Shown: piece after piece, positions 16,339 through 23,973 of the stretch
How positions within the stretch are numbered: position 1 is the stretch's first letter
Layout of the letters: each line of letters begins with the position of its first letter
NCBI GenBank assembly: GCA_050847315.1
Contig: CP193791.1
From: Cedecea sp000277545
Lineage (GTDB): Bacteria > Pseudomonadota > Gammaproteobacteria > Enterobacterales > Enterobacteriaceae
Direction: 5' to 3' (one strand)
Length of the DNA: 64,000 nucleotides
The notes under the pieces: generated by a model
Database searches by the model: none
Told to the model about the DNA's origin: nothing
Seen by the model: the letters and a program-made list of their open reading frames with translations, nothing else
Program-made: the position numbers and the translations under genes

Positions 16339-17491
16339 ACTCAACTACGGCTCTGGGAGAGGCGACAAGGAAAATCAGTAAAAGGCTGACAATGCTACAG
16401 CCAATCAGAATTCCGATCAGCATATTCAGCGCATCGATACGCAAAATGGCGGCCAGCCATATCCACAATGATGAACCACACACCTGTGCCACTCCGAGCG
16501 TTGAGCTGGCTACCCCTGCCCGAAGTGAAAATGGCCCCAGCGCCTGGCTCATGGCCACGCCAAATCCGACGGAGAAACCTGCGCACACAAGCGTGAGTCC
16601 GACCAGCGTGAGCAAGTTTGAATCGGCCATGCTCAGGAGCAGACCCGCCGCCAGAAACAGCGTCTGAGACGTTATCATCATTGTGCGGGGCTGAAATATG
16701 CTCAGGGCAAACGGAGTAGAGAATGAAACGCTCATGCTGACGACGGCCGTTAACGCCATTGTGGTGGCGTATTCCCCGCGAGCTAAGCCCAGCCCCTCCA
16801 TCAATAACACGGGGGAGGTGTTAACGAAGGTGAGGATGTCCGTTACGCTAAGGGTTGTTATGGCCAGCCGACTGAGGAAGAAACGGTTAATCAACGACTC
16901 GGCTTTCGGCAAAGAAACCAATGAGCTGGCACCGTTGGCTGCTGGCCTCGTCTCTTTCAGTACCAGCAGGGAAAGCAGCAATACCGCGAGCCCCATTCCG
17001 GTCAGGGTATAGAACAAACTTTGCCACGGGAAAATAAGCATAATCAGATGCCCCAGCACCGGCGCCATCACCGGCACGATGCAGGTGATTCCGTTCATTA
17101 ACGAGAGCACTTTGGTTCTGCGTCGCTCATCCAGGGCATCCCGCAGAATTGCAAAAGCGACCACGTAGCAGGCTCCCGCCCCGATCCCCTGACCCAGCCG
17201 GCCCGCCAGAAACAGCGTGCTGTGCTGCGCCGAGGCGCATATCAGGGAGGCGGCAATAAAAATTACCGAACCGAATATTGCCACCGGCTTACGCCCCGAG
17301 CGGTCCGCCACGCGGCCGGCAAAAAGCATGGAACAGGCCATTCCGGCAAGATAAACGGAGAAGGCAATATGAAGCTGCGCCTCGCTGGCGTTAAGATCGG
17401 CCGCAATACGCGGTAAACCGACCAGATACATATCAATGCCCGCAGGGTAGAGCAAAATCAGGGCAAAACTGCAGATTAGAAAGCGTGTCAT
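16307..17491 (-). CDS. mdtL: MFS multidrug transporter MdtL
   Basis: A 394-residue major facilitator protein of 12 membrane segments (DHA1 family), near identical in its first half to E. coli MdtL (MTRFLICSFALILLYPAGID; GLPRIAADLNASEAQLHIAFSVYLAGMA; GRVADRSGRKPVAI between TM2 and TM3). MdtL raises resistance to chloramphenicol when overproduced. ATG at 17491 is chosen because GAGG lies 5 bases upstream and E. coli starts there. Overlaps yidZ by 32 bases. Confidence 0.93.
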   Translation of the reverse strand: MTRFLICSFALILLYPAGIDMYLVGLPRIAADLNASEAQLHIAFSVYLAGMACSMLFAGRVADRSGRKPVAIFGSVIFIAASLICASAQHSTLFLAGRLGQGIGAGACYVVAFAILRDALDERRRTKVLSLMNGITCIVPVMAPVLGHLIMLIFPWQSLFYTLTGMGLAVLLLSLLVLKETRPAANGASSLVSLPKAESLINRFFLSRLAITTLSVTDILTFVNTSPVLLMEGLGLARGEYATTMALTAVVSMSVSFSTPFALSIFQPRTMMITSQTLFLAAGLLLSMADSNLLTLVGLTLVCAGFSVGFGVAMSQALGPFSLRAGVASSTLGVAQVCGSSLWIWLAAILRIDALNMLIGILIGCSIVSLLLIFLVASPRAVVEYEENNQQPRS

Positions 17492-17695
17492 GGCGTCCTC
17501 AGTGTAATAGCGACGCTCAGCATAAGGGGAGAATCCTGCAGATACGAATTGCCATCTGGACAACACTCTTTTCCTGTGAGGAAATCAACACGCGATACGG
17601 TCGGGGAGAGCGCTGGCCGATGAGGAACAGCGCTACATGGTGGGTATTTTATAACGCTGGCAGACGGCACAGACGGCGGGGCAAAAACCTTAACG

Positions 17696-18208
17696 CTATT
17701 TCTTCTGGCTCAGCGCATAATTTGCCAGGCCGCAAATCCACTCCTGATGTGCGTTTAGCATAGGGTTAGGCAACGTCCTCGCCAGGTCACGCGCGGGCTG
17801 CCCGTTTTGCGTTTCCTGAGTCAAGATGCGTACCCGGCCAGACGATAGATTCTCAATCAGCCAGGCGTGATGCACGTCCAGCTCTGGGGACGCTTCGCTG
17901 CCAACCCAGCCGTGCCAGGCGAGACGGCCTGGGATTTCCCCCTGCGGGGCGACAAACTCCACCACTTCGGCTTCAACCGGGAAACTAAAGGTCGTAAAGC
18001 GGAAGCGCGACCCTGCCGTTAACGTCGGCCCGCTGGCATCATGAAACACAATATCGGACACGTTGCTGTAATAGCGTTCCCAGGCCGAGGTTTGCGTCAG
18101 CCAGCGCCAGACTTCGCTGGCGTCCAGCCCGATCATAATGATTTCGTTAGAAGCGAAGTTGTCGCTAAAACCGGGGATAAAGCCCTGCGGCCAATGAATT
18201 GAATGCAT
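17696..18208 (-). CDS. SRPBCC-fold protein
   Basis: A 170-residue protein with the START/SRPBCC (Bet v1-like) pattern: ASEVWRWLTQTSAWERYYSNVSDIVF near the N-terminus, GSRFRFTTFSFPVEAEVVEFVAP in the middle and the C-terminal long helix NPMLNAHQEWICGLANYAL. Such proteins bind hydrophobic ligands or act as small cyclases/hydrolases; no substrate can be given. ATG at 18208 follows GAGG. It is divergent from a LysR gene, with a dyad in the 114-base interval, so it is probably the target of that regulator. Confidence 0.75.
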   Translation of the reverse strand: MHSIHWPQGFIPGFSDNFASNEIIMIGLDASEVWRWLTQTSAWERYYSNVSDIVFHDASGPTLTAGSRFRFTTFSFPVEAEVVEFVAPQGEIPGRLAWHGWVGSEASPELDVHHAWLIENLSSGRVRILTQETQNGQPARDLARTLPNPMLNAHQEWICGLANYALSQKK

Positions 18209-18287
18209 GTTGGATTCCTCACGTTTCGTTGCTGTGAGGCGAGAATATCGACACGCTGGATATAAAACCAATCGTCAAATTTAATCT

Positions 18288-18312
18288 CAGATATAATGTA
18301 ATTTTATATCTG
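18288..18312. promoter_or_regulatory. inverted repeat between SRPBCC gene and lysR
   Basis: Arms CAGATATAA and TTATATCTG are separated by 7 bases and sit 10 bases before the lysR start. Size and position suit a LysR autoregulatory site that also controls the divergent gene. Confidence 0.5.
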
Positions 18313-18322
18313 GAGGCAAGCG

Positions 18323-19222
18323 ATGCGCGATTTACGCAGTCTGGATCTTAACTTACTGAAAACCTTCGATGCGTTGCTGCAGGAGCGCAGCGTAACTCGC
18401 GCCGCCTCGCGCCTGTCTCTGACGCAGCCTGCCGTCAGCGGGATGTTGACGCGGCTGCGCGAAAGCTTCGACGATCCGCTGTTTATCCGCAGCCAGCGGG
18501 GCATCGTGCCAACGGAGCGAGCGTTACAGCTCGAGCAGCAAGTGAAACGCATCCTGCACGAAGTTGAACTGCTGCTGCGCCCGGCTGAGTTCGACCCTAA
18601 AACGTCTACGCTGACGTTTACCCTCGCGGCCACGGACTATGCGCTGCAGGCCATCGTGCTGCCTTTTATTAATGCACTCCGGCGTGAAGCGCCGAATATG
18701 CGCGTCTCGGTGCGCCCGCCGGTTGACGGCCAGCTTCAGCCGATGCTGGAAAGCGGCGAGCTGGACCTTTCCATCATGACGACTTTTTCGCTGTCGGCTG
18801 ACCTCCACGTTCACACGCTGTATGAGGAGCATTACGTTTGTGCGATGGGGCAGCAGCATAGCCTGGCCCGGCAGCGGACGATCACCCTGGATCAGTTTTG
18901 TGCCTGCGATCATGCGCTGGTGTCGTGGAGCGGTGGGGAGTTTAGCGGCGTGACCGACAGCGCTTTGCAAAAAATAAAGCGTTCGAGGCGGGTTAGCCTG
19001 TCGGTGCAGAGCTTCTTATTTTTAACCGAGATTTTAAAAACCAGCGATCTGATGGCCGTGGTACCCGCGAGGCTTATTGCCGGACAAGCGAGTATCGTCA
19101 GCCATCAGCCGCCGCTGGCGATCCCTGGTTTTACCAAAGTCGCCGCATGGCATGAGCGCACGCATCACGACAGCGCGCACCGATGGGTAAGGGAGTTGTT
19201 ATTTCGCAGCTGCGGGGCGTGA
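18323..19222 (+). CDS. LysR family transcriptional regulator
   Basis: A 299-residue LysR regulator: N-terminal winged helix (LDLNLLKTFDALLQERSVTRAASRLSLTQPAVSGMLTRLRESFDDPLFIRS, about 7-57) and a periplasmic-binding-like effector domain. The HTH subgroup (ERSVTRAA...QPAVS..L.RLR..F.DPLF) is that of NodD/SyrM-like regulators. GGAGG precedes the ATG. Effector unknown; the divergent SRPBCC gene is the likely target. The last 24 bases overlap the convergent GNAT gene. Confidence 0.88.
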   Translation: MRDLRSLDLNLLKTFDALLQERSVTRAASRLSLTQPAVSGMLTRLRESFDDPLFIRSQRGIVPTERALQLEQQVKRILHEVELLLRPAEFDPKTSTLTFTLAATDYALQAIVLPFINALRREAPNMRVSVRPPVDGQLQPMLESGELDLSIMTTFSLSADLHVHTLYEEHYVCAMGQQHSLARQRTITLDQFCACDHALVSWSGGEFSGVTDSALQKIKRSRRVSLSVQSFLFLTEILKTSDLMAVVPARLIAGQASIVSHQPPLAIPGFTKVAAWHERTHHDSAHRWVRELLFRSCGA

Positions 19223-19654
19223 TTTTTCGAAGCGAATATCTTCCCCACCTTGCTCACCCACGGCCAGCCAGCCGTGGCGCTGATAAAACGCAGCGGCGCG
19301 GCTGGCTGCCGCCGTTTCAAGCCAGATAGTGGGCTGCTGAGCAAAGAGAAACGCCTCGGCTTTTTCCAGCAGCAGTCTGCCGACGCCCTGGCCTTCAAAC
19401 TGAGGCAGAACGAACATGGCAAACAGGCAGGCTTCTTCGGCAATCGCCATCGAGAAACCGGCCGGCTCACCCTCCACGTCTGCCAGCCAGATACACGGCG
19501 ATTCGGCAATAATATCGGCAATAGTCTGTGGTGTGATGCCCATTTCGGCCATTTCTTCGCGCGACAGATGATTCTCTTTGACGCTGGTGCGGATGGTGAA
19601 AATAGTCTCGATGTCCGCCAGGGTGGCATCCCGAAGGGTGAGATTAGGTGACAT
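19199..19654 (-). CDS. GNAT family N-acetyltransferase
   Basis: A 151-residue acetyltransferase with the GNAT core: N-terminal LRDATLADIETIFTIRTSVKEN, the beta-4 LFAMFVLPQFEGQGVGRLLLEKAEAF (acetyl-CoA loop Q-x-x-G-x-G/A around residues 88-100) and ASRAAAFYQRHGWLAVGE at the end. Substrate unknown. AAGGA precedes the ATG. Convergent with, and overlapping, the LysR gene. Confidence 0.88.
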   Translation of the reverse strand: MSPNLTLRDATLADIETIFTIRTSVKENHLSREEMAEMGITPQTIADIIAESPCIWLADVEGEPAGFSMAIAEEACLFAMFVLPQFEGQGVGRLLLEKAEAFLFAQQPTIWLETAAASRAAAFYQRHGWLAVGEQGGEDIRFEKSRPAAAK

Positions 19655-19671
19655 AAAATTCCTTTTTAATC

Positions 19672-19695
19672 TCCCCCGACAAAAGCCGGAGGGGA
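19672..19695 (-). terminator. probable pqqU terminator
   Basis: An imperfect stem of C-rich and G-rich arms (TCCCC...GGGGA) just past the pqqU stop; reading leftward it is followed by ATTAAAAAGG. Confidence 0.45.
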
Positions 19696-19701
19696 AAAAG
19701 C

Positions 19702-21849
19702 TTACTGGAAGCTGTAGCTGACGTTGACGCCCACGCCATAGTTACGCCCTGGCGCTGGCTCGAAATAGCGGCCATTGCCTTCATTGACAATCACCGACCC
19801 GACGTAATCGCGGTCGAACAGATTATCAACTCGTCCCCAGATGTCCAGCAGCCAGTTTTGCCGCACGTGAAGCTTGTAGCCGGTATTCAATCCCACGGTG
19901 GTCCAGGTCGGGGCTTTGGCGCTATTCTGGTCATTCGCCTGGATATCGCTCATGTAGTGAACATCCGCGCCCGCATACCAGCCATCTTCAGGCGCGTAGC
20001 CAAACGACGCGTAACCCATGTTGCGGGCGATGCCCGGCATTCGGTTACCGCGGCAGTCATTTGCCCCGCATACGTTGGTGCGGTAGGTCGCCTCCAGGTA
20101 CGTCCAGGCCATTTTCAGTCGCCAGTCGGCGGCAAACTGCTGATCGAGAGAAAGTTCCAGCCCACGGCGGCGAGTTTCGCCGGCATTTTTATAGGTGGTA
20201 CGCCCGCCACTGCTTTGATCAACCACGATCTCATTATCGGTGTCGGTCTGGAACAGGGCGGCGGTAAACAGGCCATTGCCAACGCGGTTTTTGCTGCCTA
20301 CTTCTACCGTTGTGCTGGTGGACGGCTGCAGAGCAAAGTTAAGCCCGGCCGCGCCGTTGTCGCGGTAAGAAAGCTCGTTAATGGTCGGCGTTTCAAACCC
20401 ACGGCCAGCGGAAGTGTAAATATTCCAGCCGTCGGTGACGGCATATTTCAGCGACGCCGCAGGCAGCCACTTGTGATAGCTGGCGCTGCCGCTGTCGTCG
20501 CCGTTTGTCCCGACGATGTAATAATCGTTGGAATCAAAATAGACCGAGCTGTAGCGCATGCCCGCATCCAGGCTGAGTTTGTCGGTAAGCTGCCACGTGG
20601 TTTGCAGGTACGGGTCGAGGTTCCACATCAGGTTGCGTTCGTTGCGGCGCAGATTGCCCTGTTCGCCGAGCACCGTGGCGCCGTTCACCGTCACGAAATT
20701 CTCGTAGCCTTTGCGCTTCTCGGTCATCGTCTCGTAGTCCAGCCCGGTGGTGAAGCTGACCGGCACGCTGCCGAGTTCGCCGTTGTGCGTCCAGCGGGTA
20801 TCAATGCCCTGGTAATGCCTTGCCAGTTGGATCACGCCGCCTGGATGGTTTGCGTTTTTTTGCGCTGACACAGGAATGGACTGATACTGCGTTGTTTCGC
20901 GCACGCCCGCGTACATCATCACGCTCAGGTCATCGTGTTCGCTGAGCTGACGGTCGTAGCGCAGGCCGCCCTGGGTTTGCTTCGTTGTTTTCCTCGTATT
21001 GTACTGATCGGCGCGGGGTGCCTGCGTTGGGTTATCGCGCCACTCTTGCTCGGTCAGGCCGCCGGGATCGTTGGCGTCAATATCCACGCTGTTGAACAGC
21101 AATGTCAGCTTGCTGACATCGTTCAGGCGGACGCCGAGTTTCGCATTCCCAAGATTCTTCTGCGCGCTGCTGTGGTCACGGTAGCCGTGCGTGGTAAAGC
21201 GCGAGGCAGAAATTGCATAGTCCACATCCCCGGCCTGCGTGCCGTCGCCGGTTGAGCCGGTGGCCTTCACGCTGTTGCGCCAGCTGCCAAAGCTGCCGTA
21301 GTAACTACTGGCCTCAACGGTTGGCGGCTGTCGGCCTGTTTCCGTTTTGACATTAACCACGCCGCCGGAAGAGTTACCGTAGAGCGCGGAGAACGGGCCG
21401 CGAAGCACTTCCACGCTGTCCACGCTGTTCAAATCAATATTGGACGTTTGCCCCTGGCCATCGGGCATCGTGGCAGGAATGCCATCCACATACATGCGCA
21501 CGCCGCGCACGCCGTACGTCGAGCGTGAACCAAAACCACGCACGGAAAGCTGCAAATCCTGAGCATAGTTTTGGCGGTTTTGAATTTGCAGGCCCGGTAC
21601 GCTGCCGAGGTTTTCCGACAGGTTTATCCGGGGAGCAGCCTGGCGCAAATCATCGCCATACACCACGCTGACCGCGGCTGGCGTATCGAGCTCAGAAACG
21701 GTTGTCGGTTTAGCGGTGACCAGCAGCGTAGATTCGTCTTTGGGCTGTGTGTCAGCGGCTTGCGTAAAACCGGGAGTGAAAGCCGGGATCAGGAGAAGGG
21801 AAAGGGCGGTTTTATGCGTGTGGAGCGTTTTTTTCTGGGGTTTCTTCAT
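19702..21849 (-). CDS. pqqU: TonB-dependent receptor for pyrroloquinoline quinone
   Basis: A 715-residue outer-membrane receptor that matches E. coli YncD/PqqU over its length. It has a signal peptide ending near TQA-AD, a TonB box-like ESTLLVTAK, a plug (ELDTPAAVSVVYGDDLRQAAPRINLSENLGSVPGLQIQNRQNYAQDLQLSVRGFGSRSTYGVRG region, about 54-115) and a 22-strand barrel ending in the aromatic YSFQ. PqqU imports PQQ, used by periplasmic glucose dehydrogenase in bacteria that cannot make it. No clear ribosome site precedes the ATG. The gene is divergent from the fasciclin-sigma module; in E. coli its divergent neighbour is yncE. Confidence 0.93.
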   Translation of the reverse strand: MKKPQKKTLHTHKTALSLLLIPAFTPGFTQAADTQPKDESTLLVTAKPTTVSELDTPAAVSVVYGDDLRQAAPRINLSENLGSVPGLQIQNRQNYAQDLQLSVRGFGSRSTYGVRGVRMYVDGIPATMPDGQGQTSNIDLNSVDSVEVLRGPFSALYGNSSGGVVNVKTETGRQPPTVEASSYYGSFGSWRNSVKATGSTGDGTQAGDVDYAISASRFTTHGYRDHSSAQKNLGNAKLGVRLNDVSKLTLLFNSVDIDANDPGGLTEQEWRDNPTQAPRADQYNTRKTTKQTQGGLRYDRQLSEHDDLSVMMYAGVRETTQYQSIPVSAQKNANHPGGVIQLARHYQGIDTRWTHNGELGSVPVSFTTGLDYETMTEKRKGYENFVTVNGATVLGEQGNLRRNERNLMWNLDPYLQTTWQLTDKLSLDAGMRYSSVYFDSNDYYIVGTNGDDSGSASYHKWLPAASLKYAVTDGWNIYTSAGRGFETPTINELSYRDNGAAGLNFALQPSTSTTVEVGSKNRVGNGLFTAALFQTDTDNEIVVDQSSGGRTTYKNAGETRRRGLELSLDQQFAADWRLKMAWTYLEATYRTNVCGANDCRGNRMPGIARNMGYASFGYAPEDGWYAGADVHYMSDIQANDQNSAKAPTWTTVGLNTGYKLHVRQNWLLDIWGRVDNLFDRDYVGSVIVNEGNGRYFEPAPGRNYGVGVNVSYSFQ

Positions 21850-22000
21850 CGGGGAGTGTTTTACGGTATGCGCAATTGTCAGAATTGTGAACTGTATATG
21901 TTAGTTCCTGTGTGTAAGTTTTGAAAATTATTAGCGCACGTAACGTTAACAATAAGTTATGACTGATGAAATTAACGGCGAAATATTTTTAATTTTTTCT

Positions 22001-22029
22001 GCATCCAGCGGCGCACCCTCAATCGTATA
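22001..22029 (+). promoter_or_regulatory. candidate ECF (SigK-type) promoter of the fasciclin operon
   Basis: GCATCC at 22001-22006 and CGTATA at 22024-22029 are 17 bases apart, 47 bases before the fasciclin start. Mycobacterial SigK promoters are described with a CCATCC -35; the present element differs at one position. That the sigma factor encoded two genes downstream reads this promoter is inference. Confidence 0.45.
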
Positions 22030-22076
22030 TCAGACTGTGAGCAACTCTCTTGCTCCCTACAATTGAGGAATTCAAC

Positions 22077-22637
22077 ATGAACAAGTATTTTACCTCCGCC
22101 GTGTGCGCCTCTGCTTTCTTCAGTACGCTGAGCATTGCCTCAATGACGAACGATTCCGTAATGGTCGGCGGGGCTGCGATGTACCCGTCAAAAAATATTG
22201 TTGAGAACGCCGTGAATTCTAAAGATCACACCACGCTGGTTGCGGCGGTGAAGGCCGCAGGTTTAGTGGATACGCTGGAGAGCAAAGGGCCGTTTACCGT
22301 CTTTGCCCCAACTGATGCCGCGTTTGCCAAACTGCCGGCGGGCACGGTCAGCAACCTGGTGAAACCAGAAAATAAAGCCACGTTGACCAGCATCCTGACG
22401 TACCACGTGGTGGCAGGGAAATACGACATGAAAGCGCTGGAGAAAAAAATCCAGCAGGGTGGCGGCAGCGCAGAATTAAAAACGGTGAACGGCCAGCCGC
22501 TGTGGATCATGAACAATGGCCCGCACAATATTCAGATTAAAGACGGGAAAGGCAACATCGCCAATATCAGCACCTATGACGTGAACCAGAAAAATGGCGT
22601 GATAGACGTGATTGATACCGTACTGATGCCGAAGTGA
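22077..22637 (+). CDS. exported fasciclin (FAS1) domain protein
   Basis: A 186-residue protein: Sec signal peptide (MNKYFTSAVCASAFFSTLSIAS) and a single FAS1 domain (about 45-186) with both conserved blocks, GPFTVFAPTDAAFAKLP and LTYHVVAGKYD, and the closing GVIDVIDTVLMP. FAS1 domains mediate adhesion or stress-linked surface functions; the mycobacterial FAS1 proteins MPT70/MPT83 are controlled by SigK/RskA, the very regulator types encoded next. ATG at 22077 follows GAGG. The gene sits 43 bases before the sigma gene and is most likely both an operon partner and a target of that sigma. Confidence 0.9.
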   Translation: MNKYFTSAVCASAFFSTLSIASMTNDSVMVGGAAMYPSKNIVENAVNSKDHTTLVAAVKAAGLVDTLESKGPFTVFAPTDAAFAKLPAGTVSNLVKPENKATLTSILTYHVVAGKYDMKALEKKIQQGGGSAELKTVNGQPLWIMNNGPHNIQIKDGKGNIANISTYDVNQKNGVIDVIDTVLMPK

Positions 22638-22646
22638 GTGTCTATA

Positions 22647-22674
22647 CTCGATCCAGGCCCGTCGCCTGGTCGAG
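22647..22674 (+). other. hairpin just upstream of the sigma gene
   Basis: Arms CTCGATCCAGG and CCTGGTCGAG (one bulged base) with a loop of about 7 bases. The right arm includes the only purine-rich stretch (GAG) ahead of the sigma ATG, so it may lower translation of the sigma factor or act as a weak attenuator after the fasciclin gene. Confidence 0.5.
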
Positions 22675-22680
22675 AAAATT

Positions 22681-23235
22681 ATGGATAAAACTCTGGTAGA
22701 ACAGCAGGTAAAACTGATGCGGGCGGTTGCTGAAGGCGACCGCCGCGCATTTGAACAACTCTATCGCCTGACGTCCCCCCATTTGTTTGCCGTGGCGCTG
22801 CGTACCGTGCAGCGCCGGGCGTTGGCCGAAGAGATTCTGCACGATGCTTTTCTCACGGTATGGAATAAAGCCTCAGGCTACGATCCGGCCATCAGCGCCC
22901 CCGTGACCTGGCTGACCCACATCGTTCGCAACCGTTGTATCGACTGGCTGCGCAGCGGCCAGTCCCGCGCGGCAAATCAGGAAGACGAACTCAGCGACAA
23001 TGCTGCGGAAATAGAAAGTGAAGGGGACAACGGCTGGGGCGATGAACAGCAGGCAGGCCGCCTGCGCGGTTGCCTGGACAATTTGACCAGCGAGCAGCGG
23101 CAGAGCGTGGTGCTGGCCTACTACCAGGGGATGTCCCACGGCGATATCGCCGACTGGCTACAGCAGCCCCTAGGCACGGTGAAAAGTTGGATTCGGCGGG
23201 CGCTGGATCACCTTAAGGATTGCGTCGGACTATGA
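22681..23235 (+). CDS. ECF RNA polymerase sigma factor, SigK type
   Basis: A 184-residue ECF sigma factor. Region 2 is at about 10-80 (RRAFEQLYRLTSPHLFAVALR; AEEILHDAFLTVWNKASGYDP; TWLTHIVRNRCIDWLR) and region 4 at about 125-180 (LTSEQRQSVVLAYYQGMSHGDIADWLQQPLGTVKSWIRRALDHLKDCV, with the HTH in the second half). The FDP-like SGYDPAISAPVTWL stretch is typical of the SigK/ECF19 group, which works with RskA-type anti-sigma factors. Its stop overlaps the anti-sigma start (ATGA). The Shine-Dalgarno is weak and partly inside a hairpin. Confidence 0.92.
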   Translation: MDKTLVEQQVKLMRAVAEGDRRAFEQLYRLTSPHLFAVALRTVQRRALAEEILHDAFLTVWNKASGYDPAISAPVTWLTHIVRNRCIDWLRSGQSRAANQEDELSDNAAEIESEGDNGWGDEQQAGRLRGCLDNLTSEQRQSVVLAYYQGMSHGDIADWLQQPLGTVKSWIRRALDHLKDCVGL

Positions 23236-23891
23236 ACAGCAGCCAAGAAATAGATAACGCCCTGGCCTCTGAATACGCGCTGGGCACGCTGCGCGGGAGT
23301 GCCCGGTTGCGCTTCGAAAAACGTCTCCATGCCGAGCCGGATCTCGCCGCGCTCGTGGGCCGCTGGCAAACCCTGCTTGGTGGCCTGGACAGCCAGACCC
23401 AGCCGCAGCTTCCGCCGGAAACGGTGTGGAAGAAAATTCAGCTTAGCCTGCCGCCCGAGCGGAATGCCGTCGTGCGCTCGCGTTGGAACTGGAACTATCT
23501 TGGCTGGGCGCTCGCCGCCGGGCTTGCTGCAGTTGCGCTGGTGCCATACTTCAGTAGCAAAGCACCGGAGCTGGCACCGCTTATGGTGCTTAACGGTGCC
23601 AGCCAGCAGGGGCAGTGGCTGGTGAGCGCCGACAGCGACCGTAAAACGCTGCGCCTGACGCCGCTGCAGCTGGCCTCCGTCTCCGCCAGCAATAGCCTGC
23701 AGCTGTGGGCTATCCCGGTTGGCGCGAAGCCCGTCTCGCTTGGGCTTTTGGACAGTAAATCGGTGACCCAGGTGAGTAACGGAAACGTGACATTGTCACG
23801 AGGTGTGACGATCGCCATCAGCCTGGAGCCGCAGGGCGGTTCGCCAACCGGGCAGCCGACGGGGCCGGTAGTGTATAGCGGGGTGTTGTGA
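23232..23891 (+). CDS. RskA-family anti-sigma factor
   Basis: A 219-residue membrane protein. The N-terminal cytoplasmic domain (about 1-80; NALASEYALGTLRGSARLRFEKRLHAEPDLAALVGRW) is the anti-sigma domain, one transmembrane segment lies at about 88-108, and the periplasmic part (about 110-219) is the RskA domain ending LEPQGGSPTGQPTGPVVYSG, the usual family ending. It would hold the sigma factor inactive until regulated proteolysis releases it. Starts at 23232 inside the end of the sigma gene (4-base overlap), which ensures balanced synthesis. Confidence 0.92.
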   Translation: MNSSQEIDNALASEYALGTLRGSARLRFEKRLHAEPDLAALVGRWQTLLGGLDSQTQPQLPPETVWKKIQLSLPPERNAVVRSRWNWNYLGWALAAGLAAVALVPYFSSKAPELAPLMVLNGASQQGQWLVSADSDRKTLRLTPLQLASVSASNSLQLWAIPVGAKPVSLGLLDSKSVTQVSNGNVTLSRGVTIAISLEPQGGSPTGQPTGPVVYSGVL

Positions 23892-23920
23892 ATAAGTTTA
23901 CTGCGAATGTGATGGCGATG

Positions 23921-23970
23921 GAGGGGATACGTGTCCCCTCTCCCCGGTGGGGAGAGGGTTAGGGTGAGGG
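23921..23970. repeat. REP-like palindromic element between rskA-type gene and ansP
   Basis: Two overlapping hairpins: GAGGGGA/TCCCCTC (23921-23927 and 23934-23940) and a perfect CCCTCTCCCC/GGGGAGAGGG (23936-23945 and 23949-23958, loop GGT), followed by TTAGGGTGAGGGG. They share bases and so exclude each other. The element ends just inside the convergent gene interval and may also terminate both transcripts. This kind of sequence is commonly dispersed in enterobacterial intergenic regions. Confidence 0.6.
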
Positions 23971-23973
23971 GCA

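Noticed and set aside
19858..20868. A 336-codon frame antisense to pqqU
   Set aside because: Antisense to a clear homologue; high-GC third positions of the real gene create it.
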